Positions 17,577-27,623 are shown, numbered from the stretch's first letter. The stretch is 64,000 nt of DNA from JAIYCX01 sp964353175 (GCA_964353175.1 CAYGUX010000012.1:12760-76759); one strand, 5' to 3'. Program-made: numbers and translations. Notes: a model not told the origin generated them from the letters alone.

Positions 17577-20092
17577 ACTTAGACTTTCTGTTCTTAGAAG
17601 GACTTAAGCTATCCTCACCTAACGAACTATATTTTATTCTACTTAGCCTTGGCTTATCCTTAATTAGTAGCATACGTGGGAAACGCGGTATATTTTCTTT
17701 TTTTACACGCTCTCTGATTTTCGTCTCACTAATTTTAGTAATTTGGCCGCCGAAATTTAACGAAAACTTTGAAGAAGCTGAGTCTGAAACCCTCATAGCT
17801 TTAATTGATTCAAGTACCAGTATGAGTAAGGCTGCGATAGAAGCCTGCCAAACTGAAATTAAGAAACAGAGTAGTGATATTTTATTCTTTTCTAGTAACT
17901 TAAACGATTCCACTGAAGGAGAGTCTGATGCACTAGGAACTACAAACATAGAAGATAGTCTTTTAAGCCTCTCTAAAAAAGTGCGAAATAAAAAGGTATT
18001 GATCTGCTCTGATGGCATCGAGACTAAGGGTAATGCTCTTAATGCCATTCCCCTACTAAGAGAAAATAAAATTGAATTAATTCCTGTTTACCCTGATGCA
18101 AGACTACTTCTTAGCTCTGGTTTAAAATTAAGCTCATTAGAAGTACCTATTAAAGTAAGTCAGGGACAAAGAATTCCCTTAGGCTTCACCTTAGAAAATT
18201 TATCAGATTCAAATATCAAAGACGATCTTGAAATACTTATAGACTCTCAAAAGCATTCCGACTTTACAGACAGTGTAGGTTCTTCCTCATCTAAAGCATT
18301 TAAACGAACACTGGAACCACTAGCCCCGGGAAGGCATAAGATCAGCATTGTTTCTAAAAATTCGGCGCAAGCACTTCATAAATGGGTACTTGTTGAAGAA
18401 AACTTAAAACCACTTATTCTGCATTCAGATGAGAAAGAATCTCTATTACTTCGGAAAATCTACCCAATCTTAGGCATTAAACCAGAACATATTCTAATTA
18501 GTTCCCTAAACTCACTACCAAGCTCACTAGAAACATATAGCACCGTTGTACTAAATGACATTCCAGCGAATAAATTGAGTGGAGACTTTCTAAATCGATT
18601 AAAAACTCATGTCAGCTCAGGCAAAAGACTAGTAATACTTGGCGGTGACTCCAGCTTTGGTTTAGGTAAATATCAAACTTCACCTATTAATGAACTTTCC
18701 CCACTACTACCAGTCCCACCAAGGTCAAAGGTAGAAAGGCTTCCATCAGCAGTGATGCTGGTAGTTGATAAGTCTGGCAGTATGGCTGAGCAAGGTAAAA
18801 TCATGTCCGCAAGAATGGCGGCGCTTAGCTCAATTCAATCATTAAAAGACGAGGACTATGTTGGGGTAATCGGTTTTGACTCAGGCCCTATATCGATTGT
18901 TGAGTTGGGTAAGGTAAAAGACGTAAAAGGAAACGCAAGAGAAAGACTTCAAGGCAATCTCACCGCTAAAGGCCACACCAATCTTCTTCCCGCCCTTTCC
19001 CTAGCTAGACTGCGTTTAGAAAACATAAAAGCAGGAAGAAAACACATCATTGTTCTAAGCGACGGACAAATTCCGCAATCAAGAAGTGACGCGTTTGTAC
19101 AAGAATTGAATCGAATAAGAAAACAACATATTACTATCTCAACGGTTGCCCTAGGATATGAAGCTGATGTTCAATTCATGAAGATGGTCGCGGAACAAGG
19201 TCGAGGGAGTTTCTACCAAACACTCGATCCATCAAGACTTCCAAAACTTTTCGTAGATGACATTAAAGTCGCCGTTGGGGAGGACACTATTAGCGAACAG
19301 GCTGAATATGATATCGAAAAAGGTCCTTCAGGTTTAATTTCAACCTCAACAGAAGTCCCACCTCCTTTAGGTGGGTTTATCGAAACTAAAAAAAGAGAGG
19401 GGGCCAATCTAGAACTTACAACACTTAAAGGCGAAGAGAAATTCCCGATTTTAGCTAGCATAAATGTTGGAAATGGAAGAGTCATCGCTTTCGCTTCTGA
19501 TCTACAAGGCAGGTGGAGTAAAACGTGGTTACGGTGGAATGAATTGGTTAGATTTGTAAGTGATTTAACTGGCACAAATAGTAGTGGAAAGGGAGAGGGC
19601 TTAAGTAAGGAAAGTCAATTTGATTTTAGATACACTGTTACCGGTGGTGTAGTGAAATTTGAATTATATATATATGACAAAAGTGCTATTCAAGGTGGAA
19701 GGCCAGTATCATTGGCACTAACAGATAAGAATAGAAGTCCCATAAAATCACTCGAGTTTTCCCCTAAGGAAGAAGGCTTATATACAACATCTACCGTAAT
19801 AAAAAATAGCGGAGACTACTTCTTGAATGGAAACATAGGCACATTAGAAGTTAAAGATATCGGACTAAACATAAACCCAAAAGATCTAGGAGAATATCAA
19901 GGTGGTGGAATTAATTATGACCTACTTGAAGAGCTTAGGATAGCTACTAGAAGATCCGATGGAAAGATACTTGAAAAGAAAGCATCTTCTAATAAAGAGG
20001 AAGGTACGGAAAAGTATTTGGACACTAGGAACTTGATTTATCTTTGTATGTTATTGTTGATGGTGGAGGTTTTGGTTAGGGAGAGAAGATAG
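17573..20092 (+). CDS. Large membrane protein with VWA and glutamine-amidotransferase-like domains
   Basis: 839 codons. After two N-terminal helices comes a degenerate VWA start (LIALIDSSTSMSKA), then a GATase1-like fold (VVLNDIPANKL to RLVILGGDSSFGLG), then an intact VWA domain with VVDKSGSMAEQG metal-site and HTNLLPAL; a C-terminal helix (LIYLCMLLLMVEVLV) anchors it. This composite architecture is known from MoxR/DUF58 operons of envelope stress or sensing type. Last gene of the operon. Confidence 0.87.
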   Translation: MNLDFLFLEGLKLSSPNELYFILLSLGLSLISSIRGKRGIFSFFTRSLIFVSLILVIWPPKFNENFEEAESETLIALIDSSTSMSKAAIEACQTEIKKQSSDILFFSSNLNDSTEGESDALGTTNIEDSLLSLSKKVRNKKVLICSDGIETKGNALNAIPLLRENKIELIPVYPDARLLLSSGLKLSSLEVPIKVSQGQRIPLGFTLENLSDSNIKDDLEILIDSQKHSDFTDSVGSSSSKAFKRTLEPLAPGRHKISIVSKNSAQALHKWVLVEENLKPLILHSDEKESLLLRKIYPILGIKPEHILISSLNSLPSSLETYSTVVLNDIPANKLSGDFLNRLKTHVSSGKRLVILGGDSSFGLGKYQTSPINELSPLLPVPPRSKVERLPSAVMLVVDKSGSMAEQGKIMSARMAALSSIQSLKDEDYVGVIGFDSGPISIVELGKVKDVKGNARERLQGNLTAKGHTNLLPALSLARLRLENIKAGRKHIIVLSDGQIPQSRSDAFVQELNRIRKQHITISTVALGYEADVQFMKMVAEQGRGSFYQTLDPSRLPKLFVDDIKVAVGEDTISEQAEYDIEKGPSGLISTSTEVPPPLGGFIETKKREGANLELTTLKGEEKFPILASINVGNGRVIAFASDLQGRWSKTWLRWNELVRFVSDLTGTNSSGKGEGLSKESQFDFRYTVTGGVVKFELYIYDKSAIQGGRPVSLALTDKNRSPIKSLEFSPKEEGLYTTSTVIKNSGDYFLNGNIGTLEVKDIGLNINPKDLGEYQGGGINYDLLEELRIATRRSDGKILEKKASSNKEEGTEKYLDTRNLIYLCMLLLMVEVLVRERR

Positions 20093-20167
20093 GGAGGGGA
20101 GAATTTGAATTTGTTTAGTAGTGCCTCGTTTTTTTAAGGTACCCTGGATTAAAGTAGGTGAATCCAA

Positions 20168-21100
20168 TTAAGAATACGCTCTCATAGTCCCTATTTTTAC
20201 AGCACTATATATCATCTCATGACAGGGAACATCGACTCCTTTCTCTTTTCCAATCTTAACAATAGTCCCACTCAATGATTCTATTTCCGTTTTCCTATTA
20301 TTCTCTATATCGACTAACAAAGATGACTTAGCACTAAGATTCGCATGTTTATAGGCTTCTAATTTTGCAATCATTTTCCCTCTTTCTACGGAGTCGAAGT
20401 CAATCCCCATAGAGGAGGAGACAGCGATACTCTCATCAAGACATCTGACCATTAATGATAGAGCATTAGGAGAATTGGCGATTTTGCCTATCTCTGATCT
20501 ACAAACAGCAGTCATACCAGAGAATGCACTTAACCAAATAAACTTTCTCCATATTTCTTTTTCTATATTTGGAGCATAGTTTGCTTTTAACCCAGCTTCT
20601 CTAAAAATTTTCTCTATCTCCTTTAGCTCTACGTTATTAGAAACCCCTCTCTCACCAAAATACATAGTACAAGGCCCTGCAGTTTGCTCAACAACTCCAG
20701 GGGATGTTCGTGCAGAAATGATATAAGTAAATCCTGGATAGACTTTAGCATTAGGTATGTATTTTTTTATAGTAGTATCGTTTTGGATTCCATTGAGTAG
20801 CGGAATAACAATAGTAGAAGGTTGAACAATAGGAACAAGTTCTTTTGCAATTACCTCTAAATCATACACTTTTGAGGAGATAAGAATTAAATCCGGCTCT
20901 ACTAATTTAGAAATTGAATCTACAACACTAAGGTCTTGAATAAGGTAATCTTTCTCAACGGTTTTTAATGTTAAACCATTCTCCTTAAGTGCTTCATATT
21001 GTGCCCCCCGCGCTACAAACGTCACATCGATCCCTGCATGGGCCAACAATCCACCAAAAAATCCTCCTACTCCACCAACTCCGATTATAGATATTTTCAT
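20168..21100 (-). CDS. panE: 2-dehydropantoate 2-reductase (ketopantoate reductase) family
   Basis: 310 codons. N-terminal Rossmann motif IGVGGVGGFFGG binds NADPH; the C-terminal ApbA domain shows the catalytic Lys region EIWRKFIWLSAFS and NRKTEIESLSGTIVKIGKEKG. This family makes pantoate for coenzyme A, though paralogues act on other 2-oxo acids. No pantothenate genes adjoin, so the precise substrate is inferred. Confidence 0.85.
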   Translation of the reverse strand: MKISIIGVGGVGGFFGGLLAHAGIDVTFVARGAQYEALKENGLTLKTVEKDYLIQDLSVVDSISKLVEPDLILISSKVYDLEVIAKELVPIVQPSTIVIPLLNGIQNDTTIKKYIPNAKVYPGFTYIISARTSPGVVEQTAGPCTMYFGERGVSNNVELKEIEKIFREAGLKANYAPNIEKEIWRKFIWLSAFSGMTAVCRSEIGKIANSPNALSLMVRCLDESIAVSSSMGIDFDSVERGKMIAKLEAYKHANLSAKSSLLVDIENNRKTEIESLSGTIVKIGKEKGVDVPCHEMIYSAVKIGTMRAYS

Positions 21101-21169
21101 GTTTGTATTCCTTTGAACTTTTCACTATACACTTAGCAACCTTAAATTATCTAACACTATTTACACACA

Positions 21170-21751
21170 ATGCATACACCCGCATCCCTACTTCCATTTA
21201 TCCTACTCACAGAAAAACTGAAAAACACTAATAGAGTCACTACGGTTGTCGGGACAAATCGAAGAGAAAACTCAGCTGAGCATTCTTGGCAGATTAGTTT
21301 ATTGGCTATAGTATTTGCTGATTTTTCGAATGAAAAAATCGATCTATTAAAAGTTTTAAAAATGCTTTTAATTCATGACTTACCAGAAGCCCTATGTGGA
21401 GATATTCCTCTGTACGCTACCGATAGATCAGCTGCAGTCGCAGAAGAGACCAAGGCCGCGGTAGCAGTATTTTCTATGTTACCTGAAAATCACAGCGAGG
21501 AACTTCATTCTTTATGGAAAGAATTTAACGAAAGGAAATCCGCTGAAGCCAAATTCTGTGCTGCCATGGATAGACTAGTCCCTTTTGTACAGAATATGAA
21601 TACCGAAGGTGGATCATGGATAGAATTTAATGTTGATAGAACAAAAGTAATTGAAAAAAGCCAACACGCTAAAGATGGATCAGAAGCAATATGGAGCTAT
21701 CTATTAGAGCTAATAGATGAAGGGGTGAATAGAGGCTATATAAGAGCATAG
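21170..21751 (+). CDS. HD-domain hydrolase, YfbR-like nucleotidase
   Basis: 193 codons with the metal-binding histidines of the HD_3 group: ENSAEHSWQ, LLIHDLPEALCGDIP and the later Asp in AAMDRLVPF. Such proteins dephosphorylate deoxynucleoside monophosphates. Divergent from panE; a small GC-poor hairpin (about 21757-21783) follows. Confidence 0.85.
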   Translation: MHTPASLLPFILLTEKLKNTNRVTTVVGTNRRENSAEHSWQISLLAIVFADFSNEKIDLLKVLKMLLIHDLPEALCGDIPLYATDRSAAVAEETKAAVAVFSMLPENHSEELHSLWKEFNERKSAEAKFCAAMDRLVPFVQNMNTEGGSWIEFNVDRTKVIEKSQHAKDGSEAIWSYLLELIDEGVNRGYIRA

Positions 21752-21796
21752 AAAGTAAGCCGCAGGGGAAATTTCCTTTGGCTCGGTAGGCTAAAA

Positions 21797-22138
21797 TCAC
21801 TCCAACTTAATCTTTTTTCGTTGAATGCAGTCCCCCATTGTAATCGCTAAGTTAATTGTACGATACTTAGATGTTTTCAGGGTCGTTCTGACTAATTCAA
21901 TTCTCTCGGATACAAAGTCTCTATCTTCTTCCGGAATTGTATCCTCCGGATTATCTAACAGTCTTTTAATTCTGCTGATATTCCTTTCATCAACTCCGCC
22001 AGCCATTAAGATATCCAAAATGACAAATGGCAGACTGCAGAGGACGTTCATACCATAAGATGAACGAACAACATCGCTGATCTGAGTTTCCATCATCCCA
22101 AAAAGAGTCTCTACGCTAGGTAATTCTTCAGTAGTCAT
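21797..22138 (-). CDS. Small hypothetical protein, Glu/Asp-rich
   Basis: 113 codons from ATG at 22138, chosen because GGGAG lies 8 nt before it; a TTG at 22156 would add six residues. Mostly helical and acidic (DNPEDTIPEEDRDFVSERIELV), no signal peptide. Family not recognised. The upstream 180 nt contain small hairpins (CTCGA/TCGAG near 22270 and AATAGA/TCTATT near 22210) and an AGG-T-rich block, so it may be another member of the structured-leader gene group, but the boxA-like motif is not convincing. Confidence 0.55.
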   Translation of the reverse strand: MTTEELPSVETLFGMMETQISDVVRSSYGMNVLCSLPFVILDILMAGGVDERNISRIKRLLDNPEDTIPEEDRDFVSERIELVRTTLKTSKYRTINLAITMGDCIQRKKIKLE

Positions 22139-22340
22139 CTCAACACTCCCAAGCAAAGAACCAAAAGCTCTAGGCTCTAAACATATAAAAACCTAATCCT
22201 ACGGCTTACAATAGAAATTTGTATCTCTATTTTAAGTCGAAAGCATAATTACAGCCGGGGCTTCTTTCGCTACGCACTCGAACTATCGAGAATCGTACCT
22301 AGCTGGAGGCTAGCTTAACTACCAAATCTTTCAAATCAGT

Positions 22341-22384
22341 AAAAAGGCAGGGTTCAACTTCAAGTGACTTCCGTCGAACCTTGG
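22341..22384 (-). terminator. Rho-independent terminator of the LOG gene
   Basis: On the minus strand AGGTTCGAC pairs imperfectly with GTTGAACCCT (22347-22382) and runs into five T (complement of 22341-22345). It lies 15 nt beyond the stop codon at 22399. Confidence 0.7.
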
Positions 22385-22398
22385 ACTGAATTCATACT

Positions 22399-23166
22399 TT
22401 AATTCAGGGGAATAACATCTTTCATTTCTCGATTTCTAAGGTATCGTCTCCATTTTTTTCGAGCAGTTATTACGAGCTTCATTGCTTCATCGTAATCGTC
22501 AGCCCTTTTCAGGAAACTGAGTTCTCTCATCTTTAATGTTCCTTCAACATCCATATCACTCAGAAGGTCAAAAAAACGGTCATACAAGGGACCAACTACA
22601 ATAATCCAAGGTATGTACCCAATTTGCACTGATGGATGCATTGGGAATAGGCAAGAATTTGTATTCTCCATTCCTTGGTATTTTTGTATTTGGTGGAGCT
22701 GTAGAAACTTAAACAGCTCCAGTAGAGTCCCTATACCTCCTTTTTCTGCGACTACGTGACAACAAGACAAGACGCCAAACACATCAAGCCGAAGACCAAA
22801 GTCCTCGGTGTTAAAGACATGCGAAACACCTGGATTAGTGCCTTGTTCAAACGGCAAGACAATAGGTACTCCGATCGATCGAGCTTGAGCATTTGGAGTA
22901 ATCCTTTTTTGGTGCGCTGCTCCGCCATTAGCAGCCGCCATGACTCCAGGGCCACCGCCAGTAACCACATCAATCCCGAGTCTGATGAGTCTGGCCGCGA
23001 ACCAAAATATTGCCATGTAAGAAGGAGAACCCTCCGTGAGCCTCGCTGAGCCATAAATAGCTACTCGAAAACGATGTCCGTTATCCTTCCCCAACAAGGC
23101 CAGACAGGCATTCAGAGTATCTCTTGCTGAGGCCACAGCATTAAAAAGTTGTCTTGAAATTCCCAC
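22399..23166 (-). CDS. LOG-family Rossmann protein (nucleotide phosphoribohydrolase-like)
   Basis: 255 codons from GTG at 23166 with GGAGG eight nt upstream. The family's two loops are recognisable: VTGGGPGVMAAANGGA and AEKGGIGTLLELFKF (usual form PGGxGTxxE, here EKGGIGT). LOG proteins release the base from nucleoside monophosphates; the altered second loop leaves the activity open. G+C is clearly higher than in the neighbours, pointing to recent transfer. It has the boxA-type leader, an upstream 24-codon ORF and its own terminator, like a self-contained cassette. Confidence 0.8.
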   Translation of the reverse strand: MGISRQLFNAVASARDTLNACLALLGKDNGHRFRVAIYGSARLTEGSPSYMAIFWFAARLIRLGIDVVTGGGPGVMAAANGGAAHQKRITPNAQARSIGVPIVLPFEQGTNPGVSHVFNTEDFGLRLDVFGVLSCCHVVAEKGGIGTLLELFKFLQLHQIQKYQGMENTNSCLFPMHPSVQIGYIPWIIVVGPLYDRFFDLLSDMDVEGTLKMRELSFLKRADDYDEAMKLVITARKKWRRYLRNREMKDVIPLN

Positions 23167-23169
23167 GTG

Positions 23170-23244
23170 CTATTCCTCCAACAACACCAAATCCTCGCTG
23201 GAAACACTCCAGATCCGATCCTTAGGTGTTACAAACAAACTCAT
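23170..23244 (-). CDS. Possible 24-aa leader peptide upstream of the LOG gene
   Basis: ATG at 23244 to TAG at 23170, with TGGGG about 8 nt upstream. The LOG ribosome-binding site lies inside its last codons (GAGGAATAG) and its stop is 3 nt before the LOG start, so its translation would open or couple the downstream start. The peptide is MSLFVTPKDRIWSV followed by an acidic end. Small and unproven. Confidence 0.35.
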   Translation of the reverse strand: MSLFVTPKDRIWSVSSEDLVLLEE

Positions 23245-23377
23245 TAAAAACACCCCATAAAAAAAATATGATTTACAAAATATTCTTAAGTGAGTTTGTC
23301 TGTTGGCACCGATAATGGTGATAAAATATAGTTGTCGTTGCGAAGGCTTGAAAGGGCTTTGCGGTTAATCCTCTCCC

Positions 23378-23506
23378 CCAACAAAAAACCAAACAAAACC
23401 TTATTCTCGAAGTTGAACCTAGCTTATGAAACGAACAGGGATCTTGCCCTATCCTGATCATAGACTAATAGTCCCAATATCTACCCATTTAGATTTTTAA
23501 AAGAGC
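23378..23506 (-). promoter_or_regulatory. BoxA-type structured leader, locus of the LOG gene
   Basis: Minus strand: motif 1 at 23478-23506 (GCTCTTTTAAAAA, very close to a boxA, then AAATGGGTAGATA), an imperfect hairpin near 23430-23455 (CAGGAT/ATCCCTG), then motif 2 at 23378-23406 (AATAAGGTTTTGTTTGG then a T-run). Further small hairpins (CACC/GGTG near 23310, GC-rich near 23340) lie between it and the gene. This fills the gene-free stretch 23245-23640. Confidence 0.6.
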
Positions 23507-23686
23507 TTAATATCTCTTGAGATATGTGGAAGAACACTAACATTACCTACTAAAATAATCAAAACCCATAGATTGTTTAGAGGTTCCTATTAGAAAAACT
23601 AATAGTCTTTAATTTAGCCCTACGAAAAACCTAAGAATACTAATGGCTTCTCTATATCTCGATAGTCTAGCCATAGAGCTTTCTCC

Positions 23687-24616
23687 TCACAACATCCCAG
23701 CCCCAAACACCCCCGCACTATCTCCAAGCTCGGCAGGTTTTACTGGAATATCTAATCCATCATTAAATATCCACTTAGATAACTCTTCCTTTCCATCAGT
23801 ATATAAACAATCCACATTACTCACACCCCCACCAAGCACAATACATTCAGGATCTACGATGTTAGTGACGTAAGAAAGTCCCTTACCGAAAAACTCTATT
23901 AATCTATTTTTAGTTAATAGTGCATTTTTATCCACATCCGCACGCGCTATAATTTCTGAGATATGACCAGACTCTCCTGACAAATTCTCATAGAACTTTT
24001 CAAGAGCTGGTCCAGAAATAATTGTTTCCACACAACCCTTCCTCCCACAGTAACAATCCTTACCACTAGGATCTACGACTACATGCCCCCACTCTCCAGA
24101 TATTCCATGTCCACCATAAAGAGCCTTATCGCCGATTATCACTCCACCACCCACTCCAGTACCCATAATAACTCCAAACACAGTTCCATAACCTCTTCCA
24201 GCTCCAAAAGCACTCTCCGCCAAGGCAAAACAATTAGCATCATTTGCACAATTCAAGGAAATATCCATCCCTTCTTTCTTAAAAGCTTTGAGTAAATCGG
24301 ATTTTAAATTTTCACCTTGAAGAACTTGAGAATTGGAATTTTTAATTAAGCCAGTTTTAGGGCAATGAACTCCGGGGTGCCCTATTCCTAATTTCTTAAT
24401 CTTATGTCCCGCTTGCTTCTCTGAAACTTTTGCTAAATTAACCAATTCTTTAACAACATGTGCATAGCCAAGTTCAGCTTGGGTACTACATCTTTCCCTA
24501 AGGACTACCTTAGGTTCATTGTTTTCAATAGAGAAACATGCGATTTCAATTTTAGTTCCTCCAAGATCTATACCCCAACGAATATCACTTGTTGGCAAGC
24601 TATCAAGACTTTCCAT
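23687..24616 (-). CDS. ROK-family sugar kinase
   Basis: 309 codons. ATP-binding WGIDLGGTKIEIA, catalytic region NDANCFALAE, GTGVGGG and the ROK zinc motif DCYCGRKGCVE with the preceding GEWGH histidine. This group phosphorylates glucose, fructose or N-acetylhexosamines; the substrate cannot be chosen from sequence. Ten nt separate it from the ferrochelatase gene, so it is likely co-transcribed with hemH and the cysteine desulfurase. Confidence 0.9.
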   Translation of the reverse strand: MESLDSLPTSDIRWGIDLGGTKIEIACFSIENNEPKVVLRERCSTQAELGYAHVVKELVNLAKVSEKQAGHKIKKLGIGHPGVHCPKTGLIKNSNSQVLQGENLKSDLLKAFKKEGMDISLNCANDANCFALAESAFGAGRGYGTVFGVIMGTGVGGGVIIGDKALYGGHGISGEWGHVVVDPSGKDCYCGRKGCVETIISGPALEKFYENLSGESGHISEIIARADVDKNALLTKNRLIEFFGKGLSYVTNIVDPECIVLGGGVSNVDCLYTDGKEELSKWIFNDGLDIPVKPAELGDSAGVFGAGML

Positions 24617-24625
24617 TTACCCTCC

Positions 24626-25771
24626 TTAGTAAAACTTCTGCTCATTTAAGGCCCTTCTTTCTTTATGTAAACACTCTGTCTCTTGAGCCCTACTCTCGAA
24701 TAAATCAATATTAAACTCACTCTTCTTAGAAACCCACCCTGAGCCTTCTCTTAAAACTAAGTCGTATAGTGCTTTAACAAATCCGTCGCTATCATTCAAA
24801 CAGGGAATATAATTAAATTTCTCGCCTCCATTCTCTAAAAACACCTCTCGATTTTCAACATCAATTTCTTCTAATGTTTCGAGACAATCACAGATAAAGC
24901 CTGGACATATAACATCTAATGTTTTCAATCCAGCTTGAGCCAATCCTGCGATAGTTTTATCAGTAGTGGGCTTAATCCATTCTTCTTTCCCGAACTGAGA
25001 TTGAAAAGCTACAATATATTGGGACTTATCCAAGCCTAATTTTTCAGCCAGCAATCGACCTGTCTTATGGCAATGGCAATGATAAGGGTCTCCAGCCAGC
25101 ACATACCTTAAAGGTACACCGTGAAAAGACATTAACAACTTCTCTCCTCTACCATTTTCCTCCCAACTTTTTTTAACCATACTGGCCAAGCTCTCAATAT
25201 AGCCTTCATAGTCATGAAAAGTATTAATCGTTCTAAGGTCAGGAACCCACCTTAGCTTCTTCATTTCTTCTACTAAACCATCAAACGCAGAGCCTACTGT
25301 AGTAGATGAGTATTGTCCGAATAGAGGTAAGAATATTATTTTTGAGCACTGCTTTTCTTTTAATTCTAGTATGGCCTTATTCATACTAGGATTCCCATAT
25401 CTCATACCTACCACTACCTCGACAGGAGTACCCAAGCTTTCAGCACAAAGAGTTTTTAACTTCTCTGCAATGCCTTTAGTGTAAACGAGTAAAGGAGAAC
25501 CATTTTCAGTCCATATAGAATCATATAGTTTTGCTACCCTCTTTGGCCTAGTGGGTAGAATTGCGGCCTCTAAAATCACCTTCCAAAGCAATCTTGGTAC
25601 TTCTATAATTCTTGGATCGTTTAAAAACTGTCTTAAATAAGTCCTTAGAGCCTTTGAAGTTGGTGCGTCAGGTGTTCCTAAGTTAGCAACAATAATACCA
25701 ACCTTAGGCTTATGGTTGTGGGAGAAGTTTTTTTGTCCTTCAAAAAATTTATGACTTTTATTCTCGTTCAT
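24626..25771 (-). CDS. hemH: Ferrochelatase
   Basis: 381 codons. Ferrochelatase blocks GMRYGNPSM, LPLFGQYSSTTVGSAF, and LMSFHGVPLRY with the metal-binding His, then GDPYHCHCHKT and a CPGFICDCLETLEEI block. It inserts ferrous iron into porphyrin, the last step of heme synthesis. Some 40 residues longer at the C-terminus than the E. coli enzyme. Overlaps the cysteine desulfurase gene by 4 nt. Confidence 0.94.
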   Translation of the reverse strand: MNENKSHKFFEGQKNFSHNHKPKVGIIVANLGTPDAPTSKALRTYLRQFLNDPRIIEVPRLLWKVILEAAILPTRPKRVAKLYDSIWTENGSPLLVYTKGIAEKLKTLCAESLGTPVEVVVGMRYGNPSMNKAILELKEKQCSKIIFLPLFGQYSSTTVGSAFDGLVEEMKKLRWVPDLRTINTFHDYEGYIESLASMVKKSWEENGRGEKLLMSFHGVPLRYVLAGDPYHCHCHKTGRLLAEKLGLDKSQYIVAFQSQFGKEEWIKPTTDKTIAGLAQAGLKTLDVICPGFICDCLETLEEIDVENREVFLENGGEKFNYIPCLNDSDGFVKALYDLVLREGSGWVSKKSEFNIDLFESRAQETECLHKERRALNEQKFY

Positions 25772-26907
25772 TTAATCAAATCCTTAACTTTATTTTCATT
25801 ACAATAATTTAAAATCTCCTTAATCAACAAATCAACATCTGACTCATTATTTCCCTCGCCGAAACTAACCCTAATAGCTGAAACCGCACTCATTGATGAA
25901 TATCCCATAGCAGTCAATACTACAGAAGGAGAAAATGAATTTGTCTTACAAGCAGAGCCTGTTGAAATACAAATACCCTTATCTCCTAAATAAGAGACTA
26001 AGTTATTTCCAACAACACTTGGAACAATAATATTTGAAGTATTTGGCAACCTCAAGGACTCACCTCCAACAACCTCTATAAATGGACAATACTTTCGCAA
26101 CTCATATTCAAAATAATTTCTTAAGCTCTCCAATTCGGCGAAATAGCTAGTTTTCAATTTAGCTCTCATAGCCTTGGAAGCATAACCCATACCAGCAATC
26201 AAAGGCACACTTTCCGTACCACCTCTCCTACCAAGTTCTTGTCCACCTCCCACAAAAGGAGGTTGCCACTCTATACCTTCACGCACAACCAATACACCAA
26301 CTCCCTTAGGGCCACCAAACTTATGAGCCGAAAAGCTACAAAGATCTATATTTAATGCTTTAAAGGAAAAAGGAACCTTACCTACTCCCTGAATAGCATC
26401 TACATGCAAAAGAACATTCTCACCGATTCTAGATCTAAGAGAAGCAATATCATGAATTACCCCTGTTTCATTATTTGCAAACATTACAGAAACAAGTCTT
26501 GCCCTAGGATCCAAAAGATCTAATTCTAATTGCCCATTTTTAGAAACAGGAATTAGGCTCTCTTTTAGGTTAAATGTTTTTTTACAAAAAGACATGGCGC
26601 TTACAACAGAGGAGTGCTCGACGGCACTACGAAGAATCAAATCACCAGGTGGTAAGTTCATTGCTATCCCTAAGATAGCCAAAATTATAGACTCTGTTCC
26701 ACCACTAGTAAAAATGATCTCCCCTGGCTCAGCATCGATGAGTTCCGATACCTCTACCCTTGCCTGATCTATCGCTTCCCTAGCATTCCGGCCTAATTGA
26801 TAAGCTGAGCTAGATGGATTACCGAATTCGGCCTCAAAATATGGCTTAACAAACGAAGAAAGGCCATTCGCTAAGGGTGTCGTGGCATTATGATCAAAAT
26901 AAGTCAT
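25768..26907 (-). CDS. Cysteine desulfurase, NifS/IscS family
   Basis: 379 codons. Start FDHNATTPL, PLP lysine in SAHKFGGPKGVGVL, active-site loop STGSACKTNSFSPS with its Cys. It takes sulfur (or selenium) from cysteine (or selenocysteine) for Fe-S clusters and thio-modification. Standing alone without iscU, it could serve tRNA thiolation or selenium supply; the latter is only a guess from the Sec genes elsewhere in the window. Confidence 0.92.
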   Translation of the reverse strand: MTYFDHNATTPLANGLSSFVKPYFEAEFGNPSSSAYQLGRNAREAIDQARVEVSELIDAEPGEIIFTSGGTESIILAILGIAMNLPPGDLILRSAVEHSSVVSAMSFCKKTFNLKESLIPVSKNGQLELDLLDPRARLVSVMFANNETGVIHDIASLRSRIGENVLLHVDAIQGVGKVPFSFKALNIDLCSFSAHKFGGPKGVGVLVVREGIEWQPPFVGGGQELGRRGGTESVPLIAGMGYASKAMRAKLKTSYFAELESLRNYFEYELRKYCPFIEVVGGESLRLPNTSNIIVPSVVGNNLVSYLGDKGICISTGSACKTNSFSPSVVLTAMGYSSMSAVSAIRVSFGEGNNESDVDLLIKEILNYCNENKVKDLIK

Positions 26908-27023
26908 TTAATTGAAAGATGCTAAATTTTATGCTTTATACATATCTTCTAAGAGGGTATATTCGATAGATGATGCAGATATATTTTAACCTGATTATGT
27001 ACAGATAACAAACGAGCTAAGCA

Positions 27024-27623
27024 ATGTCTTCAATTAACTTAATAGTGATTATCTTTCTCTTGATACTAGGCGGTGCTTTTGTTGCTGCTCTTGGATACTA
27101 CATAATAAATCCTATCCTTCGTTTAATTAAGTCCAGTAAGTCCGTCGCCATACAAACTAAAAAAAGACAAAGTTTGAGTGACTTCATGGATTTAATTGAA
27201 GGTGAACATTTCTCTCAAGCCCTAAGCATTCTTCCCCTTGTACCTTTCCTTGATTCTCCAAGTTCCACTGAAAACTTTTTATTCGTTCGAGATCATAATC
27301 AAGATTTTGTAACAAAATGTTTTTTTCTTTTTGAAAAACTTGGGCATTCTACAAGCGAAATAGCTAATCTAGAGATGTTATTCAATGAAAGGTTCGAGTT
27401 ATTCTCTCATCTTTTTAAAGCCCAGGTAAATAAAAAAGTTTTAGAAGAAAAGCATGAAACCAATCGAAAAAAGCTACCCTCATGGGCCAAAGAAGAGTTT
27501 TCAAACAAAGAAAATGAGATCAATTCTGCGCTAACAAGGAACCTAAAAGACCTTGAATCACTCCTAAGCAATCTGTCAAATATAATAATTGAAGAAACTA
27601 GCGACAGCCTAACTATACATTAA
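27024..27623 (+). CDS. Hypothetical protein with N-terminal membrane anchor
   Basis: 199 codons. One hydrophobic helix (about residues 5-32) followed by a mainly helical, charged cytoplasmic region ending in a coiled-coil-like stretch (NSALTRNLKDLESLLSNLS). Family not recognised. Converges on the RluA-type gene with a 4-nt overlap of the two stop ends. Confidence 0.65.
   Translation: MSSINLIVIIFLLILGGAFVAALGYYIINPILRLIKSSKSVAIQTKKRQSLSDFMDLIEGEHFSQALSILPLVPFLDSPSSTENFLFVRDHNQDFVTKCFFLFEKLGHSTSEIANLEMLFNERFELFSHLFKAQVNKKVLEEKHETNRKKLPSWAKEEFSNKENEINSALTRNLKDLESLLSNLSNIIIEETSDSLTIH

Noticed and set aside
23273..23461. 62-codon minus-strand frame upstream of the LOG gene
   Set aside because: Lies entirely in the structured leader; no ribosome-binding site.
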